NCBI RefSeq assembly: GCF_018139625.1
Contig: NZ_JAGSOH010000049.1
Span: 1 to 49,084, forward strand
Source of the DNA: Actinospica acidithermotolerans
GTDB lineage: Bacteria; Actinomycetota; Actinomycetes; Streptomycetales; Catenulisporaceae
Length of the DNA stretch: 49,084 bases
Reading direction: 5' to 3'
The notes beneath the pieces are model-generated. The model did no database searches. It was not told the DNA's origin and saw only the letters and a program-made list of their open reading frames with translations. Positions 1 to 10,354 of the stretch are shown piece by piece (the stretch's first letter is position 1; every line of letters begins with the position of its first letter). The position numbers and the translations under genes were made by a program.

Positions 1-3
1 AAC

Positions 4-1008
4 GTGCTCCCGCCGCCCCAGCCCCAGGCCGGTGACCCGCGGCAGCCCGAGGGCACGCCGGAGTTCCAGCAGCACGGTCCGCCGCCACCCGCACAGCCCC
101 GGCAGCAGGCCCCGAACGGCGGCACCGTCCCGAACGGCGGCACCGTCCCGAACGGCGGCACCGTCCCGAACGGCTACTTCTGGCCGGGCTACGCCCACTA
201 CATGCCGCCGCGGCCGCCGGCCCAGCGCGGCCGGGCCTGGCAGTTCAGCCGGTCCTACTTCCTCTCGATGGCGGGCGTCGTCGGCTTCCTGCTCTCCGTG
301 GTCATCTACACCGCGATCACGAACTCCCAGACCGGCGCGCCGAGCCAGGGCACCAGCGTCTTCCTCATCCCGGTGGGCTTCTTCGTCGCGCTCGCCGCGG
401 GCTTCGGCGAGGAGATGCTCGTCACCGGCCTGACCGTGAACGCGCTGGAGTCGGCGGGGGCGGTCGGGAAGAAGGCCTGGCTGATCTACGTCGTCGCGAT
501 CTGCCTGCGCATCCCGTTCCACCTGTACTACGGCTGGGCCTCGCTCGGCGTGATCATCTTCACCGTCGTGAACATCTGGGTCTACCGCCGCTGGCGGCTG
601 CTGTGGCCGATCGTCCTCGCGCACGCCACGTACGACTTCGTCGAGTACCTCGCCTCGGTCGCGCCGAACGCGGTCGGCGGCCTGCTCATCCTCGCCCTGG
701 GCCTCGGCACGCTGGTGATGCTCATCGTCGTGGTCTGCATCGAGCTGTCCGACCGCGCCTCCCGCCGCCGCTACGCGCGCTACAACGCCGCGACCCGGGC
801 GGCCTACGCCGCGCAGGGCGGATACCCGGCCCAGGCCGGGTACTCCGCGCAGCCTGGATACTCCGCGCAGCCCGGGTACCCAACCGAGCCGCCGCCGCTG
901 CCGCCGACGGCCGCCCAGATCGCTCCGGCATCACCCCCGGTACCGCCGACGGCACCCGCCGTACCCGGCGGGCGCCCGGGCCCGGAAACGGCCGCCGAAC
1001 CCGAGTAG
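4..1008 (+). CDS. CPBP-family intramembrane protease-like membrane protein (5' end may lie upstream)
   Basis: A 334-residue reading frame opens at a GTG four bases into the window, so the true start may lie upstream. Residues 1-80 are Pro/Gln/Gly-rich and cytoplasm-like, with three PNGGTV repeats. About five to six hydrophobic segments lie between residues 85 and 246, and the C-terminal tail is again Pro/Tyr/Ala-rich. The core carries the CPBP (Abi) signature: an EE pair at 136-137, RIPFH at 169-173 and HATYD at 207-211, the positions that form the glutamate/histidine active site of this Rce1-like family. The EExxxR arginine is replaced by Thr, so activity is uncertain. Family roles include CAAX-type proteolysis and bacteriocin self-immunity. 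Its place just before a secretion/toxin cassette may be coincidental, because 89 bases separate it from the next start. Confidence 0.82.
   Translation: MLPPPQPQAGDPRQPEGTPEFQQHGPPPPAQPRQQAPNGGTVPNGGTVPNGGTVPNGYFWPGYAHYMPPRPPAQRGRAWQFSRSYFLSMAGVVGFLLSVVIYTAITNSQTGAPSQGTSVFLIPVGFFVALAAGFGEEMLVTGLTVNALESAGAVGKKAWLIYVVAICLRIPFHLYYGWASLGVIIFTVVNIWVYRRWRLLWPIVLAHATYDFVEYLASVAPNAVGGLLILALGLGTLVMLIVVVCIELSDRASRRRYARYNAATRAAYAAQGGYPAQAGYSAQPGYSAQPGYPTEPPPLPPTAAQIAPASPPVPPTAPAVPGGRPGPETAAEPE
118..171 (+). repeat. 18-bp tandem repeat, three exact copies
   Basis: The unit GGCGGCACCGTCCCGAAC occurs three times in a row at 118-135, 136-153 and 154-171. It encodes GGTVPN repeats in the Pro-rich N-terminus of the CPBP protein. 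Identical DNA copies suggest recent slippage expansion, and copy number may differ between strains. Confidence 0.95.
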
Positions 1009-1097
1009 GCCGATCGCCGAACTCTGGTACTGTCCGAATTCCGGCGGCTTCCGTACGGGACGCGGGGGCTGACAACTCAATGAAGGGGAGGGGACTC

Positions 1098-1823
1098 GTG
1101 GCGCTTGACCCACCAAGCGAGGTCGTGTCGTTCTTGCAGGTCATCGGCATCAACTGGCCGGCCGTGAACGAGGACTCGGTCCGCGATTTCGCAACCCACG
1201 TGCGGGACTTCGCGAACAACCTCACTTCGGCGCACGAAGAGGCGACCGCCACCGTCAACCAGATCGGCGGGTCGTACACCGGGGCGGCGTACGACGCGAT
1301 GAAGGATCGCTGGAACAACGTCACCACCAAGCACACCAACGACATGGTCGAGGCCTGCCACATCGTGGCGACGGCGCTGGACGCGGCCGCCGACGTGATC
1401 GTCGCGATGAAGGGCGTCGCCATCGCCGAGCTCGTCGCGCTGGCCGTCAGCTTCGTCGCCGACCAGGCGGCGGCCGTGCTCACCTTCGGCATCGCCGAGG
1501 CGGCCGAGGCGCTGGTGATCGAGGCGGCGGAGAAGGCCTGCGACTTCCTCGAGAACCAGATCGAGCAGTACATCATCGGCGAGGTGATCGAGGCCGCGAT
1601 CAAGCCGCTCGTGGCGAAGATCGAGACCGTCATCCAGGGGCTGGAGTACACCGCCACCTCCGTCGCGACCGGCGGCGTGTCCACCACCCCGATCGGCTCG
1701 GGCTTCTCGATCGACACGGAGGCCGTGCAGCGGCACGCCGCCACCTTCCAGGACCACGCGGCGACCGTGCGCGGGCACACCCGGACCCTGACGTCGAACC
1801 TGTCGGGGGTGAGCTTCGCGTGA
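1098..1823 (+). CDS. Type VII (ESX) secretion target-like protein, WXG100/CpnT-N superfamily
   Basis: The start is placed at GTG 1098 because a purine-rich ribosome site (AAGGGGAGGGG, 1083-1093) precedes it. An in-frame ATG at 1080 lacks one. The 241-residue product begins with a helical domain (about 1-100) whose phrases INWPAVNED and YTGAAYDAM fit the long WXG100-like N-terminal modules of actinobacterial polymorphic toxins. An Ala/Val-rich amphipathic or membrane-active stretch follows (about 105-190), then a helical C-terminus. A canonical W-x-G is not visible; YTG sits at the turn. Its TGA overlaps the GTG of the next gene (GTGA), so the two are probably translationally coupled. Inference: it is the secreted partner or carrier of the downstream putative toxin. 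The family assignment rests on pattern recognition, not a search. Confidence 0.7.
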   Translation: MALDPPSEVVSFLQVIGINWPAVNEDSVRDFATHVRDFANNLTSAHEEATATVNQIGGSYTGAAYDAMKDRWNNVTTKHTNDMVEACHIVATALDAAADVIVAMKGVAIAELVALAVSFVADQAAAVLTFGIAEAAEALVIEAAEKACDFLENQIEQYIIGEVIEAAIKPLVAKIETVIQGLEYTATSVATGGVSTTPIGSGFSIDTEAVQRHAATFQDHAATVRGHTRTLTSNLSGVSFA

Positions 1824-2722
1824 GCAAGATCACCGAGGCACTGGACGACGGCCTCAAGGACGTCGTCAAGGCCGGCGAGGAGGGCGGCGAGGGGCTCGCC
1901 AAGCACCTCGAGGAGACCGGCACCCGGGTGGGCGACGGCGCCACCGCGCACGCCGAGACCGAAGTCAAGAACACCGAGGAGCTGACCAAGGCGGGCTCCA
2001 AGCCGGCTGACCCGGTCACCGACGCGAAGCCGAAGGACGAGACGCCCGAGGCCACGGACTCCACTGCTGGCTTGTCGGCCGAGGACAAGGCCAAGGCGGA
2101 GGCCGAGGAGGCGGCGCGGGCCGCCGCGCTCAAGGCGAAGGTAGCCGAGCTGCGCTCCGAGGGGCACGCCCCGCAGCGCCACCTGGACTCGAGCGACGAC
2201 CAGCTCAAGGGCCGGCTCGGCCAGCCGCTGTTCAAGCGCGACGGCAAACCGCAGACGGACGCGAACGGCTACGTGGTCTCCTCGAAGAAGATGGACCCGG
2301 CCCGCACCGACGCGCTCTCGCTCCCGGACACGGACCCGCTCAAGTACAAGGACATGTACACCGCGGACGCCTCGGGTGCCCTGAAGAACCACAAGTGCGG
2401 TGCGTTCGCCACGAAGTTCGGCGACGAGGAGTCCCTGGCCAAGGCGGACGCGGCCTCCCGCGCGGCGATACCCGCCGGCGCGACCGGGCGGATATCCACC
2501 TCGATCGACGCGAAGGCCGCGATCGGCGACGACGGCATGGCGAAACTGTCCGGCAAGTACATCGACCCGGCCAACCCCGCCGACTCCGCCGGTAACATCA
2601 ACTACAAGGACGTCGACTTCACCGGGTCCACGCTGACCGGCGTGTTCGACCACGACCCGGCGACCGGGAAGTACAACCTGGTCACCCTCTACCCCGAGCC
2701 GGACAAGGCGGTGAACCCGTGA
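1820..2722 (+). CDS. Putative polymorphic toxin effector, possible RNase A-like CdiA-CT/BECR-type domain
   Basis: This 300-residue protein has two parts. Residues 1-115 are charged and Ala/Lys/Glu-rich with no membrane segment, resembling a linker or chaperone-binding helix region. Residues 116-300 look like a small enzymatic toxin domain: a conserved-looking GHAPQRHLD near the beginning, an ATKFGDEESLAKAD helix, a GRIS strand, and a terminal strand pair ending GKYNLVTLYP. That order (His-containing helix at the start, G-x-Y-x-(I/V)-T-x-YP strand at the end) is reminiscent of RNase A-like CdiA C-terminal toxins, but this is inference and identity is low. It starts by a GTGA overlap with the ESX-like gene and ends by a GTGA overlap with the next gene, the usual layout of secretion target, effector and immunity protein. 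Confidence 0.6.
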   Translation: MSKITEALDDGLKDVVKAGEEGGEGLAKHLEETGTRVGDGATAHAETEVKNTEELTKAGSKPADPVTDAKPKDETPEATDSTAGLSAEDKAKAEAEEAARAAALKAKVAELRSEGHAPQRHLDSSDDQLKGRLGQPLFKRDGKPQTDANGYVVSSKKMDPARTDALSLPDTDPLKYKDMYTADASGALKNHKCGAFATKFGDEESLAKADAASRAAIPAGATGRISTSIDAKAAIGDDGMAKLSGKYIDPANPADSAGNINYKDVDFTGSTLTGVFDHDPATGKYNLVTLYPEPDKAVNP

Positions 2723-3123
2723 GTCGGGAATGGCAGCAGCGGGTGCCGAACATCGACGACGGCAACGTGCGCTGGTCCGTGGTCAACCTGCACAGCGTCG
2801 AGTTCTCCAACGAGTTCGAGCAGAGCGCGAAGCGGCTGCGCGACGAGGTCAGGCGCGATCCCGCGATGCGCGCCAAGCACGAGGAGGCGTACCGCTACCT
2901 CCTGGAGAACACGCCGACGGTGCGCGAGTGGGCCGAGTCGACGGACACCAGCTTCTGCAGCCGCGCCCAGCTGCACGAGTACCTGCAGGCCTTCTCCGAC
3001 TACGTGTTCGGCGACCGGACCGCACCGATCGCCCCGCCGGACAGCGACGAGCCGTGCGAGCACGAAGAGCGCGATGAGAACGGCGAGTGCGTGCCGTTCG
3101 ACGCCGAGGACGGAGAACGATGA
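2719..3123 (+). CDS. Small acidic protein, candidate immunity protein
   Basis: This 134-residue cytosolic-looking protein overlaps the putative toxin by four bases (GTGA) and the next gene by four bases (ATGA). No known domain is recognised. The sequence is helical and charged, and strongly acidic at the C-terminus. It has three Cys residues: one in FCSRAQLHEY and two in the acidic tail (EPCEHEERD, ENGECVPFD). Size, acidity and position directly after a candidate toxin are typical of immunity proteins, but nothing in the sequence proves it. It could equally be a secretion chaperone. Confidence 0.55.
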   Translation: MSREWQQRVPNIDDGNVRWSVVNLHSVEFSNEFEQSAKRLRDEVRRDPAMRAKHEEAYRYLLENTPTVREWAESTDTSFCSRAQLHEYLQAFSDYVFGDRTAPIAPPDSDEPCEHEERDENGECVPFDAEDGER

Positions 3124-3845
3124 GCCAGCCCACCGAGACCAACCGCTCCGACCTGCCGCACCGGGTCGGCCCCTGGGCCACCCGCTTCGACTCGGCGCAG
3201 GCGCTGGCCACGGCCGACGACGTCGCCCGCGAGTACGCGCTCAAGCACCGCGACCTGAACCCGATCCTGCCGTTCGCCCAGGTCTACGGCCCCGGCCTGC
3301 ACATGGACAAGGCCACCGCGATCGGGATCAGCCCGCAGATGCCGGTGAACGAGGACGGCAGCACGAACTACACCCGCGGCGACTTCATGGGCGGGCTGGT
3401 CTACTCGGTCTACCGGCCCGCCGACACGGCCTCGCCGGGCGAGGGCCCGGCCGACGGCGAGCAGCTGTGGAACACCACGATCTACCCATACCCGGCCGGC
3501 CACGTCGACCCGGTCTCGGTGCCGCTGGCGGCCCTCGGCCTGGACGAGGTGCCCGGCGTGGACCGACGCTTCGTCAACTTCTGCGCTGCCGCCCTCGGCT
3601 GCGAGGCCGTGGACGACCTCGGGATGCTCCAGGCGACGTTCCACCTGGCCTGGCCGGACTACCGCGAGTGCGTCGGCGCCGGGCTCAAGCACCTGCTGGC
3701 GCAGCGCACCGTCTCCCCGGACTTGTGGTACGAGCTGACCTACGTGCCCTTCGACTCGGCGGACCGGCTCGCGCTCTACCTCGCGCAGGTCTACGCCTAC
3801 CTCTTCGACGGTTTCGGCGCGATGCCGGTGGCGCCCAGCCAGTAG
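3120..3845 (+). CDS. Unrecognised cytosolic protein, last gene of the toxin cassette
   Basis: The start is ATG 3120, which overlaps the preceding stop as ATGA; an upstream in-frame ATG at 3087 lies inside the previous gene. The product has about 241 residues, no signal peptide and no membrane segment, and is rich in aromatic residues (WNTTIYPYPAG, LWYELTYVPFD, LYLAQVYAYLFDGF). I do not recognise the family. Being the terminal member of four overlapping genes, and followed immediately by a strong hairpin, it belongs to the same transcript as the ESX-like protein and putative toxin. It may be a second immunity protein or an accessory factor. Confidence 0.6.
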   Translation: MSQPTETNRSDLPHRVGPWATRFDSAQALATADDVAREYALKHRDLNPILPFAQVYGPGLHMDKATAIGISPQMPVNEDGSTNYTRGDFMGGLVYSVYRPADTASPGEGPADGEQLWNTTIYPYPAGHVDPVSVPLAALGLDEVPGVDRRFVNFCAAALGCEAVDDLGMLQATFHLAWPDYRECVGAGLKHLLAQRTVSPDLWYELTYVPFDSADRLALYLAQVYAYLFDGFGAMPVAPSQ

Positions 3846-3851
3846 AAGGCG

Positions 3852-3898
3852 GCGTCCCCTCATCCCGGCGCCGCGCGGGCATCGGGGTGAGGGGACGC
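3852..3898. terminator. Strong hairpin between convergent genes
   Basis: GCGTCCCCTCA (3852-3862) pairs perfectly with TGAGGGGACGC (3888-3898), and further pairing is possible inside the loop. It lies between the end of the toxin cassette (stop at 3845) and the end of the convergent TetR gene (stop at 3916), so it probably terminates transcription from both sides. No long T-run follows, which is usual in high-GC actinomycetes. Confidence 0.7.
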
Positions 3899-3915
3899 GG
3901 GCTGCTGCCGGGACG

Positions 3916-4563
3916 TCAGACCGTGGTCGGCTTCTTCCCGGTGACTCCCCAGGTCACCAGGCGGATCAGCGCGTTGCGCAGGTCCTTGTCCTTGACCGAC
4001 CAGGACTCGAAGCTCTTCGGGTGCGCGGCCGAGGCGGCGAGCATGGTGACCAGCGCGCCGGCGGTCGCCGCGGCCGGGACCTCGCGCTCCAGCTTGCCGC
4101 CGCGCTGCAGGTCGGTGATCGCCGTGCTCAGCGCCTTGTGCACCGCGTCGAGCACGCGCATCCGGTGCCGGGTGAAGCGCTTGTCGCCCTCCGCAGCGGC
4201 AAGGTCCACCACCCGCAGGATGGAGTCGTGCTCCTGCCAGAAGTCCATCAAGCCGTTGACCAGCTCGGTCGCCGAGACGGTGCCGGCCCGGCCGGCCCAG
4301 CTGCGCTCGGCGGCCAGCTCCTTGAGCTCGGCGGCCTCCTTGACCACGTCGGCGGCGAGCTCCAGGATCGCCGCCTCGATGTCCGGGAAGTACTGGTAGA
4401 AGGTGGCGGGCGAGGTGCCGGCGTCCCTGGCCACGTCGATGACGGTGACGTCCCGGTAGGACCGGGCCGCCAGCAGTTCGGCGAGGCACTCGAGGAGGCG
4501 CGCCCGGGTCTCCTGGCCGCGCCGGCCGGCTATCCGTCCATCGACGGTACGTACTTGTGTCAT
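3916..4563 (-). CDS. TetR-family transcriptional regulator, SACE_7040-type
   Basis: This 215-residue protein has a classical N-terminal TetR DNA-binding domain: RGQETRARLLECLAELL as helix 1, then VTVIDVARDAGTSPATFYQYF as the helix-turn-helix (about residues 39-59). An all-helical ligand/dimerisation domain follows. The opening phrase (VRTVDGRIAGRRG) and SPATFYQYFPDIEAAI are typical of the SACE_7040 subgroup. The ATG start follows a TAAACT hexamer by six bases, consistent with a leaderless transcript. The oxidoreductase gene ends 51 bases upstream on the same strand, so the regulator may share some read-through. Its ligand and regulon cannot be read from the sequence. Confidence 0.88.
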   Translation of the reverse strand: MTQVRTVDGRIAGRRGQETRARLLECLAELLAARSYRDVTVIDVARDAGTSPATFYQYFPDIEAAILELAADVVKEAAELKELAAERSWAGRAGTVSATELVNGLMDFWQEHDSILRVVDLAAAEGDKRFTRHRMRVLDAVHKALSTAITDLQRGGKLEREVPAAATAGALVTMLAASAAHPKSFESWSVKDKDLRNALIRLVTWGVTGKKPTTV

Positions 4564-4569
4564 ACCGTC

Positions 4570-4575
4570 AGTTTA
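4570..4575 (-). promoter_or_regulatory. Putative -10 element of the TetR gene (leaderless)
   Basis: On the minus strand TAAACT lies six bases before the ATG at 4563, the spacing expected when transcription begins at the start codon. No convincing -35 is seen. The surrounding DNA contains two ACGTA motifs and a small CAGGT-GATG-ACCTG dyad that could be operator material. Confidence 0.4.
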
Positions 4576-4614
4576 TCTACGTATGAGCAGTTAGCTCAGG
4601 TGATGACCTGCCAC

Positions 4615-6906
<2,292 letters not shown>

Positions 6907-6913
6907 AGCACAG

Positions 6914-6919
6914 ACTCTA
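6914..6919 (-). promoter_or_regulatory. Putative -10 element of the YdeP-type oxidoreductase gene (leaderless)
   Basis: Read on the minus strand, TAGAGT is followed by seven bases and then the ATG at 6906. This supports that start and a leaderless mRNA. No good -35 sequence is visible. Confidence 0.4.
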
Positions 6920-7060
6920 GTGCTCGGACTGGATTTCGCCATGTTCACGCCTTTGGGTGATTCGGGAACGATAAGCCTTCGACCGGCGTGTCGCAGCCCG
7001 TGCAATGGAAGCGAAGGTCCTCGTGGTCGCCCGCTTTCAGCTGAAGGGATCCGTGACGTC

Positions 7061-7792
7061 ATGGGCTCGCACGCCAAACCTCGCACCACCGGCCGCAAGG
7101 CCGCGCTCGGGGCGCTCGCGCTCGGAGCGTCGCTCACCGGCGTGGGGCTGATCGCCGCCGCGCTCGATCCGGCCACCGCCGTGCTCACCGCCTCCGGTCC
7201 CGACGACGAGGGCGCCACACAGCTGTCCGGCCTGTCCTCGCCGGTGAGCGTGGATCTGAGTCCGACCGCGGACTCGATCGCGAACCTCTCCTCGGCCCCG
7301 CTCCCCTCGGCCGGCGCCCTGGCCGCGACGAGCCGGCAGAGCGCCGCGGACTCGGCCGCCTCCGTGGTCCGGCACGCGCGGCCGGCGGCCGGATCCGACG
7401 GCTCCTCGGGCTCGCAGGACGCGGTGAAGCCGAGCGGCGGCTCGAACTCGGCGTCCGGCTCCGGCGACGGCTATACCGGCAAGCACAAGGCGAGCGGTTC
7501 GGGCACGCCGCCGACCGGGACCGCCGCGGTCACCTCGGCGATCCAGGACGCGGTCTCGCCGGTCACCTCGACCGTGCAGAGCGTCGTCGCGCCGGTCACC
7601 TCGACTGTGGAGACCGTCGTATCGCCGGTGGTCTCGACCGTGCAGAGCGTCGTCGCGCCGGTCACCTCGACCGTGGAGACCGTCGTGACGCCGGTCACCG
7701 TGGTCGTGCAGAGCGCCGCGTCCCCGGTCACGTCCACGGTCGGCAGCGTCCCGGTGGTCGGCAGCCTGCTCGGCGGCACCGGGCTGTTGTAG
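7061..7792 (+). CDS. Secreted repeat-containing protein of unknown function
   Basis: The start is ATG 7061; the purine stretch GAAGGGAT upstream could be the ribosome site. The 243-residue product starts with a basic segment and a hydrophobic Ala/Leu/Gly helix (about residues 12-35), which is a signal peptide or membrane anchor. A low-complexity Ser/Ala/Gly-rich region runs to about residue 155. The C-terminal 75 residues consist of 11-residue units of the form (S/A)PVTSTVxxVV, extending to SVPVVGSLLGG. The pattern of Pro, Val and Thr suggests beta-strand or fibrous cell-surface packing. It is divergent from the oxidoreductase gene and probably independently transcribed. I recognise no family. 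Confidence 0.65.
   Translation: MGSHAKPRTTGRKAALGALALGASLTGVGLIAAALDPATAVLTASGPDDEGATQLSGLSSPVSVDLSPTADSIANLSSAPLPSAGALAATSRQSAADSAASVVRHARPAAGSDGSSGSQDAVKPSGGSNSASGSGDGYTGKHKASGSGTPPTGTAAVTSAIQDAVSPVTSTVQSVVAPVTSTVETVVSPVVSTVQSVVAPVTSTVETVVTPVTVVVQSAASPVTSTVGSVPVVGSLLGGTGLL
7562..7750 (+). repeat. 66-bp tandem repeat within the secreted protein gene
   Basis: Near-identical DNA segments beginning TCGACCGTGCAG recur at 7568 and 7634, 66 bases (22 codons) apart, with degenerate half-units of 33 bases continuing to about 7750. They encode Val/Thr/Ser repeats. Close DNA identity indicates recent expansion. Confidence 0.85.
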
Positions 7793-7886
7793 AGAGCGGA
7801 TCTCTCACCGCTTCGAGTGGTCCGCGATCACCCGATCTGATGATGAAGTCTGATATGCCGGTCGGCGGCTGGCAGCATGGACTGCC

Positions 7887-8309
7887 ATGAGCAACGGCAT
7901 GGAGTCGCTCATCCACCGCGACTACGCGGCGCTGGTCGCCGCCGTGCCGCTGATCGCGGCGGGCGCGGTGGCGAGCTTCGCCTGGCGGGACCGCGGCCGG
8001 ATGCCCGTCGGCGCGCACGAGCCGGAGCCGGCCGTCGCGGCGCTTCCGCAGGACGTGGAGTACGCGCTGATCGGCGTGCTGCTCGCGGTGATGGCGGAGC
8101 GGCTCGAACACGATCCGGCCGCGTACCCGCAGCTCGCGGGCGCCGCCTCCCGGCTGCTGCCGCCGGGACGCCGCGCCGGCACCGGGCCGCACGGGTGGAC
8201 GGGGCTGACCGAGCAGGCCAGGCAGGCGGCGGTGCAGGTGCTGCGCCCGACCGCGCTGAGCACGCTGGTCCGTGCCGCGACGTACGACTACCTTGGGGGC
8301 CTCGCATGA
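7887..8309 (+). CDS. Unrecognised 140-residue protein with one N-terminal hydrophobic segment
   Basis: The start is the ATG of MSNGMESL; no clear ribosome site precedes it, and an out-of-frame ATG at 7877 is ignored. Residues 12-30 (AALVAAVPLIAAGAVASF) form a plausible membrane anchor, and the remainder is helical and soluble-looking (VEYALIGVLLAVMAERLEHD). It ends with ATGA overlapping the next gene and is the first member of a small overlapping set of membrane-protein genes (7887-9198). Function unknown. Confidence 0.55.
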   Translation: MSNGMESLIHRDYAALVAAVPLIAAGAVASFAWRDRGRMPVGAHEPEPAVAALPQDVEYALIGVLLAVMAERLEHDPAAYPQLAGAASRLLPPGRRAGTGPHGWTGLTEQARQAAVQVLRPTALSTLVRAATYDYLGGLA

Positions 8310-8890
8310 GCGAAACGGCTGACCCGGACACCGATCCGGACTACGGCGAGCGCTGCGCCGACTGCCCGGCGACGGTGATCGCCGAGCCGGTTCCGGTGCT
8401 CGGTCCGTTCATCGGGCTCGTCGCCGCGGTGCTGTGCGCCCTGGCCGGGGCGCTGCTGCTGCTCGCCCCCTTCGCCTTCGACTACCGCCAGGGCGCGGGC
8501 TCGATGCCGCGCAGCAGCGTGGTCGACCTGGCCACCGGCGGCGCCGTGCTGGTCGTCGGCGTGCTGACGGCGCTTCTGTTCGGCGGCTCGCTGCGGCGCC
8601 GGCTGCAAGCGCTCGTGCCGGCGGCTTCGCCGGAGCCGCTGCCCTCGATGCCGCCGCGTCCGGCGGCCGGACCGGAGCTCGGGGCCGTGCCCGAGCAGCG
8701 GCATTCCGAGCCCGAGCCCTGGCGGGAGGAGCCGCGACGGGAGGAGCCGCGGCCGGCGCCGCCGCCCGCCGCCCCGGCCGTCGATCCGGGCGCCGCGTTG
8801 CGCGATCTGCTGGCGCCGCTGGTCGCCGCCCTGGCCGCGGATCTGCGGGCCCGGGAGACGAGCGTCGAGTCCGAAGGAAGGCAATCGTGA
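8306..8890 (+). CDS. Two-TM membrane protein with Pro/Glu-rich cytoplasmic tail, SPW-like core
   Basis: This 194-residue protein starts by an ATGA overlap and ends by a GTGA overlap. Two membrane segments (about 32-56 and 70-93) surround [14 protein letters not shown], followed by a [14 protein letters not shown] helix. The APF...Y...G arrangement resembles half of an SPW-repeat membrane domain and is shared with the next gene, suggesting they are paralogues. The C-terminal 90 residues are Pro/Glu/Arg-rich and end in a short amphipathic helix ([17 protein letters not shown]). Role unknown; it probably forms a complex with its neighbours. Confidence 0.55.
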   Translation: MSETADPDTDPDYGERCADCPATVIAEPVPVLGPFIGLVAAVLCALAGALLLLAPFAFDYRQGAGSMPRSSVVDLATGGAVLVVGVLTALLFGGSLRRRLQALVPAASPEPLPSMPPRPAAGPELGAVPEQRHSEPEPWREEPRREEPRPAPPPAAPAVDPGAALRDLLAPLVAALAADLRARETSVESEGRQS

Positions 8891-9198
8891 CGTACGACCC
8901 CTACGCGCAGACCGAGTCCATCCCCATGGTCACGGTCGCGATCCGCCGCCCCGCCCCGCCGATCGCCGCGCTGCTCGGCCTCGGCGCGCTCGGCCTGGCC
9001 GGCGCCTGGCTGATCGCGGCGCCCTTCGTGCTCGGCTACCGTGGCCCGGGCGACCAGCAGCGCGGCGCGGCCTGGACGGACGCGACCCGGGTGGACGTGA
9101 GCCTCGGTGCGGCTATCCTCGCGATCTCGCTCGCGGCGCTGCTCGGCTACCTGGCGGCTGCGGTCACCTGGCTGGCGCGGTACCGTCAAGCGGAGTGA
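8887..9198 (+). CDS. Small two-TM membrane protein, SPW-like
   Basis: This 103-residue protein begins at a GTG overlapping the previous stop (GTGA). Two membrane helices enclose [17 protein letters not shown] and a [13 protein letters not shown] segment, matching the layout of the preceding protein ([10 protein letters not shown] then a [12 protein letters not shown] helix). It is close to the downstream PLP-enzyme gene. The domain looks like a single SPW-type module; function is unknown. Confidence 0.55.
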   Translation: MTYDPYAQTESIPMVTVAIRRPAPPIAALLGLGALGLAGAWLIAAPFVLGYRGPGDQQRGAAWTDATRVDVSLGAAILAISLAALLGYLAAAVTWLARYRQAE

Positions 9199-9224
9199 GT
9201 CAACGGATAGACCAGGGAGGCGCC

Positions 9225-10322
9225 GTGCGGGGCGACCGGACCGACGCGGACTGCCAGGCCGGACGCGGCTGGATCCACGAGGCGATCGAGACCGTGGAGG
9301 CCGACGGCCACCGGTCCGCGGACACCCATCTGCTGAGCGTGCCGCTGCCGCGCGACTGGGGCGTGGACCTCTACCTGAAGGACGAGTCCACCCACCCGAC
9401 CGGCTCGCTCAAGCACCGGCTCGCCCGCTCGCTGTTCCTCTACGCCCTGTGCAACGGCTGGATCCGCGAGGGCCGGCCGGTGATCGAGGCGTCCTCCGGC
9501 TCGACCGCCGTCTCCGAGGCGTACTTCGCCCGGATGCTGGACCTGCCGTTCATCGCGGTGATGCCGGCGAGCACGAGCAAGGAGAAGTGCGCGCTCATCG
9601 AGTTCTACGGCGGCCGCTGCCACCTGGTGGACGACCCGACGCAGGTGGTCGAGGAGTCGAGGCGGCTCGCGGCCGAGACCGGCGGGCACTTCATGGACCA
9701 GTTCACCTATGCGGAGCGCGCCACCGACTGGCGGGGCAACAACAACATCGCCGAGTCGATCTTCGACCAGATGTCCAGGGAGCGGCATCCGATCCCGTGC
9801 TGGATCGTGGTCGGCGCGGGCACCGGCGGGACCAGCGCGACGATCGGGCGGTACGTCAGGTACCGGCGGCACCAGACCAGGCTGTGCGTGGTGGACCCGG
9901 AGAACTCGGCGTTCTTCGAGGGCTGGGCGCAGGCCGACCCCGAGTTCAGCACCGGCCTCGGCTCGCGGATCGAGGGCATCGGGCGCCCGCGGGTCGAGCC
10001 CTCCTTCATGCCCGCGATCGTGGACCGGATGATCCAGGTCCCGGACGCCGCCTCGATCGCCGCGGCCCGCTGGCTCGCCGAGCACACCGGCCGCCGGGCC
10101 GGCGGCTCCACCGGCACCAACCTGTGGGGCGTGTTCCAGATCGTCGCCGAACTGGTCGCCGCCGGCCGCCGCGGCTCCGTGGTCAGCCTGCTGTGCGACG
10201 GCGGCGAGCGCTATCAGCACACGTACTACGACGACCGCTGGCTGGCCGAGCACGGCCTGGACCCGGAGCCGTACGACGTCGCGATCCGCCGCTTCCTGAC
10301 CAGCGGGCAGTTACGCGCCTGA
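9225..10322 (+). CDS. PLP-dependent cysteine synthase-family enzyme, Cds1 (Rv3684)-like
   Basis: This is a fold-type II PLP enzyme of about 365 residues. The PLP lysine lies in [12 protein letters not shown] (about K63), the phosphate-binding Gly-rich loop is [14 protein letters not shown], and [15 protein letters not shown] is the substrate loop. The length and the phrases [18 protein letters not shown] and [18 protein letters not shown] fit the actinobacterial subgroup that includes the mycobacterial L-cysteine desulfhydrase Cds1, which releases H2S, pyruvate and ammonia. Cysteine synthase activity cannot be excluded. The start is set at GTG 9225 because AGGGAGG (9214-9220) precedes it. A GTG at 9195 overlaps the previous stop and is an alternative that would give tight coupling to the membrane-protein genes. 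Confidence 0.85.
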   Translation: MRGDRTDADCQAGRGWIHEAIETVEADGHRSADTHLLSVPLPRDWGVDLYLKDESTHPTGSLKHRLARSLFLYALCNGWIREGRPVIEASSGSTAVSEAYFARMLDLPFIAVMPASTSKEKCALIEFYGGRCHLVDDPTQVVEESRRLAAETGGHFMDQFTYAERATDWRGNNNIAESIFDQMSRERHPIPCWIVVGAGTGGTSATIGRYVRYRRHQTRLCVVDPENSAFFEGWAQADPEFSTGLGSRIEGIGRPRVEPSFMPAIVDRMIQVPDAASIAAARWLAEHTGRRAGGSTGTNLWGVFQIVAELVAAGRRGSVVSLLCDGGERYQHTYYDDRWLAEHGLDPEPYDVAIRRFLTSGQLRA

Positions 10323-10354
10323 TCGCTCCGGAGGCCCCCGGGCAGAACTGTCGC

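Noticed and set aside
118-171. Short repeats considered as a CRISPR array
   Set aside because: No unique spacers; the 18-bp units are contiguous and in frame. No CRISPR or cas gene was seen anywhere in the window.
722-2653. 643-codon open frame on the minus strand
   Set aside because: Antisense to the ESX-like and toxin genes, Arg/Val/Gly-rich with no domain or ribosome site; typical high-GC shadow frame.
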